From Coraliomargarita sp. (GTDB lineage Bacteria > Verrucomicrobiota > Verrucomicrobiia > Opitutales > Coraliomargaritaceae), in the NCBI GenBank assembly GCA_002699365.1, contig PAAN01000029.1:12671-47062 (forward strand): a stretch of DNA of 34,392 nt, in the 5' to 3' direction. Under the pieces are notes generated by a model. The model was not told where the DNA came from, made no database searches, and was given only the letters and a program-made list of their open reading frames with translations. The translations under genes were made by a program, and so were the position numbers. Within the stretch, counting starts at the first letter, position 1, and each line of letters starts with the position of its first letter. This document shows positions 1 through 12,589 of the stretch, piece by piece.

Positions 1-519
1 GGTCGCGGTACTGTAGCAACAGGACGTATTGAGCGCGGTCTTGTCAAAGTTGGCGAAGAAATCGAAATCGTTGGAATGACGGACACTCAGAAGACTACAG
101 TTACTGGTGTCGAAATGTTCCGTAAGCAACTCGATCAAGGTATGGCAGGTGATAATGTTGGCCTCCTTCTTCGTGGTATCGATAAAGAAGCGATTGAGCG
201 TGGCCAAGTTTTATCCAAGCCAGGATCAATTACTCCGCATACGACTGCTAAGGCTGAGCTTTATGTCCTTTCAAAAGACGAAGGTGGCCGTCATACGCCA
301 TTCTTTGACGGCTATCGCCCTCAATTCTTCTTCGGTACTGCTGATGTAACTGGTATCATCAAGACTCCAGATGGTGTTGAAATGGTTATGCCAGGGGACA
401 ACATCACTGTTACAGTCGAGCTTGGTAAGTCCATTGCTATGGAAGCGGGTCAACGCTTTGCTATTCGCGAAGGTGGCCGTACCATTGGTGCTGGTCGTAT
501 CACCGAGGTCGAAAAATAG
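1..519 (+). CDS. tuf: Elongation factor Tu, C-terminal part (5' end outside window)
   Basis: EF-Tu is the GTPase that delivers aminoacyl-tRNA to the ribosomal A site. The reading frame is open from base 1, giving 172 residues from [13 protein letters not shown] at the start of domain II to the stop. Domain II and domain III (tRNA and EF-Ts contact surfaces) are complete. Family signatures include [17 protein letters not shown] and [10 protein letters not shown]. The GTP-binding domain lies upstream of the window. No second tuf lies between fusA and rpsJ, the usual other position, so this may be the only copy. A GC-rich hairpin follows the stop. The identity is certain; only the 5' end is missing. 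Confidence 0.98.
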   Translation, partial: GRGTVATGRIERGLVKVGEEIEIVGMTDTQKTTVTGVEMFRKQLDQGMAGDNVGLLLRGIDKEAIERGQVLSKPGSITPHTTAKAELYVLSKDEGGRHTPFFDGYRPQFFFGTADVTGIIKTPDGVEMVMPGDNITVTVELGKSIAMEAGQRFAIREGGRTIGAGRITEVEK

Positions 520-545
520 GCTTCGTTCACAATTTACTGGTGAAT

Positions 546-582
546 GCCGGGGGCTCAATTGAGCCCCCGGCTTCACTGTCTT
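546..582 (+). terminator. Probable terminator after tuf
   Basis: A perfect inverted repeat at 546-571 forms an 11-bp GC-rich stem (546-556 with 561-571) with an AATT loop. The downstream stretch is only moderately T-rich (TTCACTGTCTTTAA), so termination may be partial and allow read-through into tRNA-Trp and secE. Confidence 0.75.
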
Positions 583-604
583 TAACTCCACAACAGGTGA
601 TCAA

Positions 605-685
<81 letters not shown>

Positions 686-691
686 ATTTCA

Positions 692-895
692 ATGAGAAAT
701 CCATTTACTAGTATTCGTCTGTTTTACAGCGAGACGATGACCGAACTGAAGAAAGCTACGTGGCCGACGAAGACGGAATTGCGTGATTCAACTATCGTGG
801 TTCTCCTAGCAACTGTGCTCTTAGGTTCCTTTATAGCACTGACGGATTTTTCATTAATGAACGGTGTTCAGTTACTAACTGACTGGGTGCGTTAG
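692..895 (+). CDS. secE: Preprotein translocase subunit SecE
   Basis: SecE is the small subunit that clamps SecY in the inner-membrane protein-conducting channel. The product has 67 residues. It contains the amphipathic motif ELKKATWPTKTEL (about residues 18-30), in which the WP is diagnostic, followed by one membrane helix at about 33-52. This is the short single-helix form typical outside enterobacteria. I chose the ATG at 692 because the longer frame from 653 would run through the tRNA-Trp gene. No clear Shine-Dalgarno site precedes it. It sits directly upstream of nusG, as in most bacteria. Confidence 0.95.
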   Translation: MRNPFTSIRLFYSETMTELKKATWPTKTELRDSTIVVLLATVLLGSFIALTDFSLMNGVQLLTDWVR

Positions 896-960
896 GTTGA
901 AACAATCAATCGATTAACTGATTACATTTATCGTTCTAGTACCCATTATTTTAGCTCAAG

Positions 961-1964
<1,004 letters not shown>

Positions 1965-1995
1965 ATTATTTTTAACCTAACCAAAGGAGATTAAC

Positions 1996-2700
<705 letters not shown>

Positions 2701-2715
2701 CTAGGGACTAATAAA

Positions 2716-3237
2716 ATGAGACCAGAAAAAAAATATCTTGTTGAAGAGGTAAACGAACACCTCAACAAATCAGATTATGTATATCTGACGAATTATGAGC
2801 GTATTACGGTTGATGAAATTGCTGAATTACGAGCGCAATTAGCAGAACATGATGCGGAATTTCACGTAGTTAAAAATACAATTTTTGGTGTAGCTGCAGA
2901 GTCAAAGGAGCTACCCGATATGGCGGAGCACTTGTCTGGACCAACTGCCATTATTGTTGGAGGTAACAACCCTTCGGGAGTTGCTAAGGCACTTGGAGCC
3001 TTCTTTAAGAAAAAAGAGAAGGTTGAAATCAAGGCTGGTATACTCAACGAGAAGGCGCTTGATAAGGCACAAATTGAAGCCCTCGCTAAACTTCCAGGTC
3101 TTGAGTCGCTTCGTGCGCAATTACTAGGACTACTCACTCAACCAGGTACTGGTCTGGTTCGCGTCCTCAATGCTGTGCCGCAAAATGTAGTCAATATTCT
3201 TCAAGCAAAAGTCCGCAAGGAAAACGGGGACAGCTAA
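2716..3237 (+). CDS. rplJ: 50S ribosomal protein L10
   Basis: L10 anchors the L7/L12 dimers to the L11 region of 23S rRNA, forming the factor-recruiting stalk. The product is 173 residues. The N-terminal rRNA-binding domain includes FHVVKNTI, and a C-terminal helix (about 120-173) binds the L7/L12 dimers. Only 15 bases separate it from rplA. The long leader with a kink-turn that L10 uses for feedback elsewhere could exist only inside the rplA coding sequence. A 148-base spacer to rplL follows. Confidence 0.97.
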   Translation: MRPEKKYLVEEVNEHLNKSDYVYLTNYERITVDEIAELRAQLAEHDAEFHVVKNTIFGVAAESKELPDMAEHLSGPTAIIVGGNNPSGVAKALGAFFKKKEKVEIKAGILNEKALDKAQIEALAKLPGLESLRAQLLGLLTQPGTGLVRVLNAVPQNVVNILQAKVRKENGDS

Positions 3238-3323
3238 TTTAAACCATTAATTCTAATTACTAATTTATTGCATTCGGTCTATTCGGTCGTATGCACAAAA
3301 ATAACACCAACCGAAAATCCAGC

Positions 3324-3343
3324 TAGGAGGAATTCACCTCTTA
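3324..3343 (+). promoter_or_regulatory. Hairpin burying an AGGAGG in the rplJ-rplL spacer
   Basis: The sequence TAGGAGG (3324-3330) can pair with CCTCTTA (3337-3343) across the loop AATTCA, a 7-bp stem with one G-U pair. The arm contains the best Shine-Dalgarno-like hexamer of the spacer, but it lies 55 bases from the rplL start, too far to act directly. Upstream, ATTCGGTC occurs twice (3272-3279 and 3281-3288). Each TTCGGT could pair with ACCGAA at 3310-3315. A role in rplL dosage is an inference only. Confidence 0.35.
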
Positions 3344-3385
3344 AACTTCCCACAATGGGTACTAGCTAATTGAAAGTTAAAAATC

Positions 3386-3775
3386 ATGTCCGATATAACA
3401 AAAGAACAAGTCGTTGAGTGGCTTTCTGCACAGACAGTGCTAGAAGTTGCTGATCTAGTTAAAGAGCTCGAAGAGAAGTGGGGCGTAAGTGCTGCTGCTC
3501 CTGTCGCTGTTGCCGCTGCTGGTGGTGCTGCTGCTGGAGGTGATGCTGCCGCTGCTGAGGAAAAAGATGAATTTGATGTCATCTTGACTGAAGTGGGCGG
3601 TAATAAGATCGCTGTCATTAAGGAAGTTCGCGCTATCACTGGTCTCGGCCTTAAGGAAGCGAAGGACCTTGTCGAAAGTGCGCCTAAGCCTGTAAAGGAG
3701 GCTGCCTCTAAGGATGAAGCTGCTGAGATCGTTAAAAAGATTGAAGCAACTGGCGCTAAAGCTGAACTCAAGTAA
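3386..3775 (+). CDS. rplL: 50S ribosomal protein L7/L12
   Basis: L7/L12 is the multicopy stalk protein that recruits and activates translation GTPases. The product is 129 residues in three parts: an N-terminal dimerisation helix domain (about 1-32), an alanine/glycine-rich hinge (about 36-58) and the C-terminal factor-binding domain with [14 protein letters not shown] (about 90-103). It is separated from rplJ by an unusually long spacer and followed by a strong hairpin terminator. It could therefore be expressed at a different level from its neighbours, fitting its need for several copies per ribosome. Confidence 0.98.
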   Translation: MSDITKEQVVEWLSAQTVLEVADLVKELEEKWGVSAAAPVAVAAAGGAAAGGDAAAAEEKDEFDVILTEVGGNKIAVIKEVRAITGLGLKEAKDLVESAPKPVKEAASKDEAAEIVKKIEATGAKAELK

Positions 3776-3814
3776 CTTGATACTAAGATCATTTTTTTAA
3801 ATAATCTATTTTAC

Positions 3815-3865
3815 ACAGTTAAGTGGACTCACTTTCAACAAAGTGAGTCACGCTTAGCTGTTTTT
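3815..3865 (+). terminator. Long hairpin terminator or attenuator between rplL and rpoB
   Basis: The arms 3815-3835 and 3840-3861 pair over about 21 bp, with GACTCACTTT/AAAGTGAGTC at the core and ACAGTTAAG/CTTAGCTGT outside. There is one bulged A, two G-U pairs and a CAAC loop. A run of five T follows (3861-3865). The rplL-rpoB junction of E. coli also carries an attenuator and an RNase III site. The same position and the stem length suggest a similar job here, by analogy. Confidence 0.82.
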
Positions 3866-3893
3866 GTCTTTCCGCCTATTCACACGGCATTTC

Positions 3894-3899
3894 TATAAT
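3894..3899 (+). promoter_or_regulatory. Possible -10 box of an rpoB promoter
   Basis: A perfect TATAAT lies 38 bases before the rpoB start codon and just downstream of the rplL terminator. No good -35 element is present at 16-18 bases upstream (TCCGCC or TTCCGC), so this is a candidate only. It would allow rpoBC to be made independently of the ribosomal genes. Confidence 0.35.
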
Positions 3900-3936
3900 C
3901 CACCACTCAATTATCACCGTCATACCAGACATCATT

Positions 3937-6900
3937 ATGTCAGAGCGCATCAATTTCGGGCAAATCAAGGAAGTCATTCAACCACCGAATCTGATTGAAA
4001 ATCAGATCGACTCCTTCAAAGAATTTCTACAAATGGACATCGCGTCCAATCAGCGTAAGCAGGTTGGCTTAGAGGCGGTTTTTTCTGAGGTCTTTCCGAT
4101 CGAAAGTTATGACAGTCGCTGCCATCTTGAGTATGTTAGTTACAATGTGACTGCACCACGCGAGTCGGAAATAGAAGCTATCCGTGAAGGTGTTACTTAT
4201 TCCACTTCGCTTTATGTGAAATTGCGGTTACGTGAAGAAGATCACATTAAGGACGAAGAAATTTACATGGGAGAACTCCCAATGATTACCGAGCGTGGTT
4301 CTTTTATTATTAATGGGGCTGAGCGAGTAATTGTCAGTCAATTGCATCGCTCCCCAGGTATTGCTTTTGAGGAGAGCGTTCACACTTCTGGCAAGACCTT
4401 ACATGCGTTTCGTATCATTCCTGATCGTGGAACTTGGCTCGAGGTCCAATTTGACCAAAATGATTTACTCTATGTATATCTAGATCGTCGTCGCCGCCGT
4501 CGTAAGTTTTTACTGACAACATTGCTGCGTGCAATGGGATACAGTTCCGACGCAGACATATTAAATTTATTCTATAGTCTTGACGAAATTACTGTAACCG
4601 AGGCGTTAAAACGTGATTCAGTTTCGAATCTTGTGCTCACTGAAGATATTGTGGATGCTGATAAGGGAGTCGTGTTAGCTCGAGCCTTTGAACCACTTAC
4701 CAAGACAATTGTTCGCTCTTTCCAGAAAGCGGGCCTTAAAAAAGTCGTTGCGATAGATACCACCGTCGATGATGGCGCGATCATTCGTTGCCTGAAAAAA
4801 GATCCTACTCAAAATGAAGAAGAAGCGCTTAAGGATATATACAAGCGCCTACGTCCTGGTGAACCGCCCACAACAGCTAATGCTAAAGCCTTGCTGAAGC
4901 GTCTTTTCCAAGATCCAAGGCGTTATGACTTAGGTCGTGTCGGTCGCTATAAGCTCAATCAAAAGCTCAAAATGGATACGGATTTAGAGTTCCGAGTTAT
5001 TGGTGCGCAAGATGTTGTAGAAGCAACTAAATACCTCACTCGATTAAAGCGTGGAGATGGTACTCTTGATGACATTGATCATTTAGGAAGTCGCCGTGTG
5101 CGCACGGTAGGAGAGCTTATGGCAAATCAATGCCGAGTTGGTCTAGCGCGTACGGAACGTTTAGTAAAAGAGCGCATGACACTCTATGATCAAAGTGTTG
5201 ACTCGATCAGTCCTCAGAAATTGATCAATCCGAAAGCTTTGAGTACTGTGATTCGTGACTTTTTTGCGCGCAGTCAGTTGTCCCAGTTTATGGATCAAAT
5301 CAATCCTCTTGCTGAGTTAACTCACAAGCGTCGTTTATCCGCTTTAGGGCCTGGTGGCTTGAATCGGGAACGCGCAGGATTCGAAGTTCGAGATGTGCAC
5401 CCTTCGCACTATGGTAGAATTTGTCCCATTGAAACACCCGAGGGTCCAAATATTGGGCTTATCAATTCTCTATCGCTGTATTCACGCATCAACGAGTTTG
5501 GCTTTATCGAAACGCCGTATCGACGTGTGGTAAAGGGTAAGGTTCTTGAAGAAGTGGAATACTTAAATGCGGACCAAGAGGAGAATCATCTGATCGCACA
5601 GGCAAATTCAGAAATTGATAAAAATGGTAAATTAATTGGGCGTGTGACATGTCGTCGTGAAGACGAAGTTCTTGAAGTTACGGGCACGGATGTTAATTAC
5701 ATGGATGTTTCTCCGAAACAGCTTATATCAGTGGCAGCAGGCTTAATTCCATTCTTGGAGCACGATGATGCGAACCGTGCGTTGATGGGTTCTAATATGC
5801 AACGTCAAGGTGTGCCATTACTTCAATCAGAAGCACCTTTTGTCGGTACTGGTATCGAGAAGCGAGTGGCGGTTGACTCTAAAACCGTTGAAGTCGCAGA
5901 CATCGATGGGATTGTTGCTGCAGTAGATGCCAATCAGATTGTTATTACTAAGGATGGCGAACTTCCTGTTCGTTCTAAGGACATTAAAACGGATCCTAAA
6001 AAGGAAATTTATGTCTATAACTTACGTAAATTTATGCGTTCGAATGCGGGCACTTGTTTTAATCAAAAGCCGATTGTTCATAAGGGGCAGCCAATCAATA
6101 AGGGGGATATTCTTGCTGATGGTGCTTCCACCGATGGCGGTGATTTAGCAATTGGACGTAACATTCTCGTGGCATTTATGCCATGGAACGGATATAATTT
6201 TGAAGATGCTATCTTGATCTCAGAAAAAATTGTTAAAGAAGATATCTTTACTTCTATTCACGTAGACGAGTTTGAGGTCACCGCGCGTGACACTAAACTA
6301 GGACCAGAGGAAATTACACGAGACATTCCTAATGTTGGTGAAGAAGCCCTCAAGGACCTCAACCATGATGGCGTCATTCGCGTCGGTGCAGAAGTCAAAC
6401 CTGGTGACATTTTAGTGGGTAAAATTACGCCTAAATCGGAGACCGAACTTGCTCCAGAAGAAAAACTTCTGCGTGCAATCTTTGGTGAAAAAGCAGCCGA
6501 TGTAAAAGATACATCTTTGGTTGTTCCTTCCGGAGTACGCGGTATTATTATGGATGTTAAAGTTTCGGCACGCATTGATGGTGAGCCGGAGCAAATGTCG
6601 GCATCTGATAGACGTCGTCAAATTAAGAAAATCAACGAAGAGTATCGATCACAAAGTGATAAACTTCGCGAAGATTTAACTGAGGCGTTATCGAATATTC
6701 TACTCGGTGAAAAGATTCCGCTTGATGTTAAAAATGGTGACACCGATGAAATAATCATCCCTGCGAATCGTAAGATTACAAAAACTTTGCTTCGCCGCCT
6801 AGCTGCAGTGTCTAAACATATCGAGATTGATCCATCACCGGTGAAGATTAAGATAATGGAGATCGTTAGTAACTACCAAGGCAAGTTTGACGAGATTGAT

Positions 6901-7731
6901 TATGACCGAGAGCGCAAGATTGAGGGAGTAGAGACTGGAGAGGACGCAGATCAAGGCGTTGTTAAGAGCGTGAAGGTGTACATTGCCAAAAAGCGTAAAA
7001 TGCAAGTTGGTGACAAAATGGCGGGTCGCCACGGAAATAAGGGAGTTGTCGCTAAGATAGTACCGGAGGAGGATATGCCTCATTTGCCAGATGGTACGCC
7101 TGTTGAAATCTGTCTAAATCCACTCGGGGTTCCCTCTCGAATGAATGTTGGGCAGGTTTTAGAGACCCACTTAGGTTGGGCTTGTAAAAAACTTGGTCTT
7201 AAAATGGCAACTCCAGTGTTTGACGGAATTAGCGAAAAACATGTTCGCGGCTATTTGGACCAAGCAGGTCTGCCTTCTACGGGTAAGAGTATGCTATATG
7301 ACGGTCTTACTGGCGAACAACTACACGAAGAGGTCGTAGTTGGATATATGTATATGCTGAAGTTGAATCACTTAGTAGCCTCTAAGATTCATGCACGTGC
7401 AGTAGGTCCATATTCACTTATTACGCAGCAACCTCTAGGGGGTAAGGCTCAGTACGGTGGACAACGTTTCGGAGAAATGGAAGTTTGGGCACTAGAAGCT
7501 TATGGCGCAGCTTACACTCTGCAGGAATTGTTGACTGTTAAGTCCGATGATGTTGCTGGTCGCACGCGTATTTATGAGTCTCTGGTAAAAGGGGATAATA
7601 GTTTACAAGCGGGGACGCCTCAGTCGTTCAACGTTTTGATGAAGGAAATCCAAAGTCTTTGCCTCGATGTACGTCTCAGTTCAGGAGGAGATTTTGATCT
7701 TTCTTCTGCTGCCACAGCCGTTGACGCTTAA
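3937..7731 (+). CDS. rpoB: DNA-directed RNA polymerase subunit beta
   Basis: Beta forms one pincer of RNA polymerase and part of the active centre. The product has 1264 residues. It carries the rifampicin-cluster segment [13 protein letters not shown] (about 446-458) followed by [13 protein letters not shown], plus [20 protein letters not shown]. The nucleotide-binding region shows [12 protein letters not shown], and the C-terminal clamp region shows [18 protein letters not shown]. The Ser, Asp, His and Arg residues that contact rifampicin elsewhere are retained; residue 455 is Ile where E. coli has Asn518. The start lacks a Shine-Dalgarno site. The gene is followed by rpoC after 41 A-rich bases. 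Confidence 0.99.
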   Translation: MSERINFGQIKEVIQPPNLIENQIDSFKEFLQMDIASNQRKQVGLEAVFSEVFPIESYDSRCHLEYVSYNVTAPRESEIEAIREGVTYSTSLYVKLRLREEDHIKDEEIYMGELPMITERGSFIINGAERVIVSQLHRSPGIAFEESVHTSGKTLHAFRIIPDRGTWLEVQFDQNDLLYVYLDRRRRRRKFLLTTLLRAMGYSSDADILNLFYSLDEITVTEALKRDSVSNLVLTEDIVDADKGVVLARAFEPLTKTIVRSFQKAGLKKVVAIDTTVDDGAIIRCLKKDPTQNEEEALKDIYKRLRPGEPPTTANAKALLKRLFQDPRRYDLGRVGRYKLNQKLKMDTDLEFRVIGAQDVVEATKYLTRLKRGDGTLDDIDHLGSRRVRTVGELMANQCRVGLARTERLVKERMTLYDQSVDSISPQKLINPKALSTVIRDFFARSQLSQFMDQINPLAELTHKRRLSALGPGGLNRERAGFEVRDVHPSHYGRICPIETPEGPNIGLINSLSLYSRINEFGFIETPYRRVVKGKVLEEVEYLNADQEENHLIAQANSEIDKNGKLIGRVTCRREDEVLEVTGTDVNYMDVSPKQLISVAAGLIPFLEHDDANRALMGSNMQRQGVPLLQSEAPFVGTGIEKRVAVDSKTVEVADIDGIVAAVDANQIVITKDGELPVRSKDIKTDPKKEIYVYNLRKFMRSNAGTCFNQKPIVHKGQPINKGDILADGASTDGGDLAIGRNILVAFMPWNGYNFEDAILISEKIVKEDIFTSIHVDEFEVTARDTKLGPEEITRDIPNVGEEALKDLNHDGVIRVGAEVKPGDILVGKITPKSETELAPEEKLLRAIFGEKAADVKDTSLVVPSGVRGIIMDVKVSARIDGEPEQMSASDRRRQIKKINEEYRSQSDKLREDLTEALSNILLGEKIPLDVKNGDTDEIIIPANRKITKTLLRRLAAVSKHIEIDPSPVKIKIMEIVSNYQGKFDEIDYDRERKIEGVETGEDADQGVVKSVKVYIAKKRKMQVGDKMAGRHGNKGVVAKIVPEEDMPHLPDGTPVEICLNPLGVPSRMNVGQVLETHLGWACKKLGLKMATPVFDGISEKHVRGYLDQAGLPSTGKSMLYDGLTGEQLHEEVVVGYMYMLKLNHLVASKIHARAVGPYSLITQQPLGGKAQYGGQRFGEMEVWALEAYGAAYTLQELLTVKSDDVAGRTRIYESLVKGDNSLQAGTPQSFNVLMKEIQSLCLDVRLSSGGDFDLSSAATAVDA

Positions 7732-7772
7732 AGAGTAATTAACTGATAATTCCAAAATAAATTTAAAAAAAA

Positions 7773-10700
7773 ATGAGTACTGAAGTAGCACGCGACGTCC
7801 TTGGTTACGAAGCCACAAAGTCCTTTGACCGAGTCAGCATTACCGTTGCCTCGCCGGAATCCATCCGCGAGTGGTCACGAGGAGAGGTTAAGAATCCTGA
7901 AACTATTAATTACCGTACCTTTAAGCCGGAGCCAGGCGGACTTTTTTGTCAGCGGATCTTTGGCCCTGTACGTGACTACGAATGCGCTTGTGGAAAGTAT
8001 AAGCGCATTAAGTATAAAGGTGTGATCTGTGATCGATGCGGTGTTGAGGTTACAGTATCAAGAGTGCGTCGTGATCGTATGGGGCATATCGAGCTGGCCG
8101 TACCAGTTTCTCATATTTGGTTTTTGAAAAGCATGCCTAGTCGTCTAGGGCTACTTCTTGATATTACTGCGCGTAATTTAGAGCGTGTAATTTACTATGA
8201 AAATCATCTCGTAATTGATCCCGGCAAGACACCGCTTGAAGAGCGTCAGTTACTTACCGAGCAAGAGTTTTTACAGGCTCAAGATGAGTATGGTGAGGAT
8301 TCCTTTGTTGCCGGTATGGGTGCCGAGGCTGTTCGAGATGCTTTATCTAGAGTCGACCTTGAGTCCACAGTGGCTGAATTACACGAGCAGATGCATGCGA
8401 CACGTTCGAAGCAAATTAAGAAGAAAATTTCAAAGCGTTTAAAAACAATACAAGGCTTTATGCAGTCTGGAACTCGTCCCGAGTGGATGGTATTGGAAGC
8501 TTTGCCAGTCATTCCACCTGACTTGCGTCCCTTAGTCCCACTTGAAGGTGGACGATTTGCTACTTCTGATCTCAATGATTTGTACCGCCGCGTCATCAAC
8601 CGTAACAATCGATTAAAGAACCTATTACAGCTGAAGACGCCCGATGTGATTATTCATAATGAAAAGCGTATGTTGCAAGAAGCAGTGGACGCTCTCTTTG
8701 ATAACGGTCGACATGGTCGTGCTGTTACAGGTGCTGGTAATCGCCCGCTCAAATCTTTGTCGGATATGCTCAAGGGCAAGCAAGGACGTTTTCGCCAGAA
8801 CTTACTAGGCAAGCGTGTCGACTATTCAGGCCGTTCAGTTATTGTAACTGGTCCGGAATTAAAACTTAATCAGTGTGGTTTACCAAAGAAAATGGCGCTG
8901 GTTTTATTCGAACCATTCATCATTCGACGCTTAAAGGAACTGGGCTTTGTGCATACCGTTCGGGGCGCACGAAAAATGATTGAGAAGCAATCTCCCGAAG
9001 TTTGGGATATACTCGAAGAAGTTACTAAGGGTCATCCTGTCTTACTAAATCGAGCACCTACTTTGCACCGCCTCTCCATTCAGGCATTTGAGCCTGTTCT
9101 AATTGAGGGCGATGCTATTCGCGTACATCCACTTGTATGTACTGCTTACAATGCTGACTTTGATGGGGATCAAATGGCTGTGCATGTACCGTTGTCTTTG
9201 GAGGCGATACTCGAGGCGAAGACCCTTATGATGGCTACGCATAACATCTTTTCTCCATCTTCTGGTAAGCCAATTTTGACTCCATCTCAGGATATCGTAT
9301 TAGGCTCTTACTTCCTTACAGTACAGCCTCGCAAGAAGCCATCGACGGATCAGCGCCTACCTTTGCTGGTAAATGCTGAAGAAGTAGAGACTGCAATGGC
9401 TGACGGTGCATTGCGAGTTCATGACTGGATTAATTATATCAATCCTGACTTCGAAGAAGAAGGATCGGTATACGGTTCTTCTGATAAAAAGGTTATTCTT
9501 ACTACTGTAGGACGTGTTATCTTTAACACTATCTGGCCCGAAGAAATAGGTTTTATTAATATGCCAGTGCCGAAAGGTAAACTGGGTGATATTATTTTAA
9601 ATACTTACAAAACAGTCGGTAAAGCGCGCACAGTAACGACACTGGATACGCTTAAGGATGTTGGCTTTAAGGTAGCTACTAAGGCGGGTGTATCAATTGG
9701 TATTGATGATATGATCATTCCTGAAGCGAAGCCTGCCATTGTCGCAGCTGCACGTAAGAAAATTGATGAGGTTGAGGGCCAATACAATAAGGGCATTATT
9801 ACCGAGGGAGAGCGCTACAATAAGATTATTGATATTTGGACTGGGACTACGGATGAAATTGCTAAGGCAGTGTTTGATGAGCTCCAGCACAATGGCGGAA
9901 AAGATAGTGTCAACCCAGTCTATCTGATGATGGATTCTGGAGCTCGTGGTAACAAACAACAGGTTCGCCAGTTGTGTGGAACACGCGGATTAATGGCGAA
10001 GCCATCTGGTGAAATTATTGAGCGACCGATTCTGTCTTCGTTCCGCGAAGGACTATCGGTCTTAGAGTATTTTATTTCGACACACGGAGCGCGTAAAGGT
10101 CTTGCCGATACCGCTCTAAAAACTGCGGATGCAGGTTATCTAACACGTAAATTATGTGATGTAGCAATGGACTGCATTATTGAAGAAAGTGACGATGGTA
10201 ATCGAGATGGCGTTTGGAAATATGCAATTTATGAAGGCGACGATGAAATCGTTTCTCTGTATGACCGCATCGTTGGACGCTGCTCATCGAATGATATAAA
10301 AAATCCACTTAGTCCCGATGAGATGCTTGTTGGCAATGGTGAATTAATTACTGAAGAAATAGCATCTAAGATTGAAGAAGTCGGTGTTGAACGCGTCCGG
10401 GTGCTCTCATCGCTTACCTCTCGAAAGAAGGTTGGCATTACCGCACTTGAGTATGGCATCAACCCAGCCACTAGCTCAATGGTTGAGCGAGGATCTTCTG
10501 TAGGTATTGTTGCTGCACAGTCAATTGGAGAGCCTGGCACACAGCTAACTATGCGTACTTTCCACATTGGTGGTATTGCATCTGGTGTCTTGAAAAATCC
10601 TGAGATTAAGATTCGCACTGGCGGGAAGGTTAAATATAAAGGGTTACGTATTGTGCAGACTGCTGAAGGTGCTAATATTGTCTTAAATAAGACCGGATCC

Positions 10701-12026
10701 GTTCAGATATTAGATGCGGATGATCGTGAGATTGAAATCTATAAGATCGTGGTAGGCTCGCTACTGACTAAGGGTGATGGCGAAGCAATTAAGAAGGGCG
10801 AAGTTCTCGATATGTGGGATCCGCATAATATCCCAATTTTATCTGAAAAAGCCGGCCGTATTGGTTTTAGCGATATGATTCCAGGGGTTACTGTTAAGCG
10901 AGAGCTCGACGAGTCAACTGGTCGTATCGCGACAATCGTAATTGAGCATAAGGACGATCTCAATCCACAGGTTGAGATTCTCGATGATAGTGGTAAGATG
11001 ATTGCAACTTACGCGATTCCAACGGGTGCTCAGGTTGCTGTTAATGAAGATGACGAAATTGCTCCAGGCTCTATGTTGGCCAAAACGCCTCGTCAGGCAT
11101 CAAAGACTCAGGACATCACTGGAGGGTTACCACGAGTAGCTGAGCTATTTGAGGCGCGCCGCCCTAAGGAGGCAGCAGAAATGGCTAAGATAGACGGTTT
11201 AGTCTCACTCGACGGCACCGTTCGTGGCAAAAAGAAGCTTCTGGTTACGGATCCTGAAACAGATCAAGAAGAAGCACACTTAATTCCACACGGTAAGCAA
11301 CTCACTGTTCAAGTCGGTGACTTGGTGCATAAGGGTCAGAATCTTACGGATGGTGGAGCAGACCCGCATGAAATCTTAGAGATTTTAGGACCATCGGCGG
11401 TTCAAGATTACTTGATCGCTGAAATCCAGAAGGTCTATCGCTTACAAGGTGTTACTATCAATGATAAGCACATTGAGGTTATCATATCTCAAATGCTGAA
11501 GAAAGTACGTATCACAGATCCAGGAGATTCAGAATTCTTCTGGGGCGAACAAGTGGATCGTTATGAATTCATGACAGCAAACGACGAAATTGATGAGGCA
11601 GGTGGTAAGCCTGCTGAAGGGGAGCCAGTTTTACTTGGTATTACCAAAGCATCGATTGAAACAGAGTCGTTTATCTCTGCCGCTTCTTTCCAGGAGACAA
11701 CACGTGTATTAACGGATGCTTCGACACTTGGAAAGAGTGACGAACTTAAGGGGTTCAAGGAAAACGTCATTATGGGTCATTTGATCCCTGCGGGTACAGG
11801 TCTTCCGGCTTACCGAAACTTACGTATCGATACACTTGGAGCGGAAATGGAAAAGCTTTCCTTAGAAGAGGCTTCTGAGCGAATTGAGGGCGTTTCTACA
11901 CCTGCACCAGAGTTTCCAGGTGAAGGTTCGACCAAGTCGGATGAACCATCTTCTGAAGATGCAGATGTATCTTCTGCGACCAATGAGTCGGGCGATTCGG
12001 AAGTATCGGAGGAGGAGACCGGTTAA
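7773..12026 (+). CDS. rpoC: DNA-directed RNA polymerase subunit beta'
   Basis: Beta' carries the polymerase catalytic magnesium site. The product has 1417 residues. The N-terminal zinc site is intact (Cys71, Cys73, Cys86, Cys89). The catalytic motif NADFDGDQM holds Asp462, Asp464 and Asp466. The trigger-loop segment [16 protein letters not shown] is followed by a large insertion of the type found in Gram-negative lineages. The second zinc site is lost: the positions matching E. coli Cys814, 888, 895 and 898 are Asp808, Ser883, Thr890 and Glu893. The last 40 or so residues form a Ser/Glu/Asp-rich acidic tail. No Shine-Dalgarno site is seen; the leader is a run of A. Confidence 0.99.
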   Translation: MSTEVARDVLGYEATKSFDRVSITVASPESIREWSRGEVKNPETINYRTFKPEPGGLFCQRIFGPVRDYECACGKYKRIKYKGVICDRCGVEVTVSRVRRDRMGHIELAVPVSHIWFLKSMPSRLGLLLDITARNLERVIYYENHLVIDPGKTPLEERQLLTEQEFLQAQDEYGEDSFVAGMGAEAVRDALSRVDLESTVAELHEQMHATRSKQIKKKISKRLKTIQGFMQSGTRPEWMVLEALPVIPPDLRPLVPLEGGRFATSDLNDLYRRVINRNNRLKNLLQLKTPDVIIHNEKRMLQEAVDALFDNGRHGRAVTGAGNRPLKSLSDMLKGKQGRFRQNLLGKRVDYSGRSVIVTGPELKLNQCGLPKKMALVLFEPFIIRRLKELGFVHTVRGARKMIEKQSPEVWDILEEVTKGHPVLLNRAPTLHRLSIQAFEPVLIEGDAIRVHPLVCTAYNADFDGDQMAVHVPLSLEAILEAKTLMMATHNIFSPSSGKPILTPSQDIVLGSYFLTVQPRKKPSTDQRLPLLVNAEEVETAMADGALRVHDWINYINPDFEEEGSVYGSSDKKVILTTVGRVIFNTIWPEEIGFINMPVPKGKLGDIILNTYKTVGKARTVTTLDTLKDVGFKVATKAGVSIGIDDMIIPEAKPAIVAAARKKIDEVEGQYNKGIITEGERYNKIIDIWTGTTDEIAKAVFDELQHNGGKDSVNPVYLMMDSGARGNKQQVRQLCGTRGLMAKPSGEIIERPILSSFREGLSVLEYFISTHGARKGLADTALKTADAGYLTRKLCDVAMDCIIEESDDGNRDGVWKYAIYEGDDEIVSLYDRIVGRCSSNDIKNPLSPDEMLVGNGELITEEIASKIEEVGVERVRVLSSLTSRKKVGITALEYGINPATSSMVERGSSVGIVAAQSIGEPGTQLTMRTFHIGGIASGVLKNPEIKIRTGGKVKYKGLRIVQTAEGANIVLNKTGSVQILDADDREIEIYKIVVGSLLTKGDGEAIKKGEVLDMWDPHNIPILSEKAGRIGFSDMIPGVTVKRELDESTGRIATIVIEHKDDLNPQVEILDDSGKMIATYAIPTGAQVAVNEDDEIAPGSMLAKTPRQASKTQDITGGLPRVAELFEARRPKEAAEMAKIDGLVSLDGTVRGKKKLLVTDPETDQEEAHLIPHGKQLTVQVGDLVHKGQNLTDGGADPHEILEILGPSAVQDYLIAEIQKVYRLQGVTINDKHIEVIISQMLKKVRITDPGDSEFFWGEQVDRYEFMTANDEIDEAGGKPAEGEPVLLGITKASIETESFISAASFQETTRVLTDASTLGKSDELKGFKENVIMGHLIPAGTGLPAYRNLRIDTLGAEMEKLSLEEASERIEGVSTPAPEFPGEGSTKSDEPSSEDADVSSATNESGDSEVSEEETG

Positions 12027-12036
12027 ATTGTTCTTA

Positions 12037-12069
12037 CATTTGCTTTGCGTCTTATGCTTTTAGCAAATG
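12037..12069 (+). promoter_or_regulatory. Inverted repeat in the rpoC-rpsL spacer
   Basis: CATTTGCT (12037-12044) and AGCAAATG (12062-12069) are perfectly complementary over 8 bp with a 17-base loop. No T run follows, so it does not look like an intrinsic terminator. It could be a processing or binding site. The remaining 134-base spacer shows no convincing promoter. Confidence 0.3.
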
Positions 12070-12160
12070 AATCACTTAAAAAATTGCTACAAAAAATCTT
12101 GCACGAAGCATCTGAAACGCTACTTTCTGCGTCTTTCTCAAAATTTAGCGACTGAAATAC

Positions 12161-12535
12161 ATGCCAACTATTAATCAACTTGTTCGTAATCCTCGTGTTG
12201 TGCAAAAAGCACAATCGAAGTCGCGTGCGCTTAAAAACAATCCCTTCCGCCGTGGCGTCTGTGTACAAGTCATGACTCGTACACCAAAGAAGCCTAACTC
12301 AGCTATTCGTAAGGTAGCTAAGGTACGATTAACAACAGGCATCGAGGTGATTGCATATATTCCCGATGAAGGGCACAACTTGCAGGAGCACAGTATTGTG
12401 TTAGTACGTGGTGGACGTGTGAAGGACTTACCGGGTGTGCGTTATCACATAGTACGTGGCACTTTAGACTGCCAAGGGGTGGAAAAACGCCGTCGTAGTC
12501 GCTCCAAATATGGTGTTAAGAAACCTAAATCCTAG
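12161..12535 (+). CDS. rpsL: 30S ribosomal protein S12
   Basis: S12 sits at the decoding centre and influences accuracy. The product is 124 residues, the standard length. It has [11 protein letters not shown] with Lys43 and [13 protein letters not shown] with Lys88, Asp89 and Pro91. Substitutions at these two lysines confer streptomycin resistance in other bacteria; both are wild type here. It begins the str group (rpsL, rpsG, fusA), 134 bases after rpoC. The start has no Shine-Dalgarno site. The longer minus-strand frames in this region are shadows. Confidence 0.98.
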   Translation: MPTINQLVRNPRVVQKAQSKSRALKNNPFRRGVCVQVMTRTPKKPNSAIRKVAKVRLTTGIEVIAYIPDEGHNLQEHSIVLVRGGRVKDLPGVRYHIVRGTLDCQGVEKRRRSRSKYGVKKPKS

Positions 12536-12589
12536 AATACTGTATTCTTTTATAGGTTTCTAAGCAATTAACTTTAGCTATTATATTAT

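Noticed and set aside
3334..3792. Long minus-strand open frame opposite rplL
   Set aside because: It is a shadow of the alanine-rich hinge codons of rplL, and its product is low-complexity Ser/Ala.
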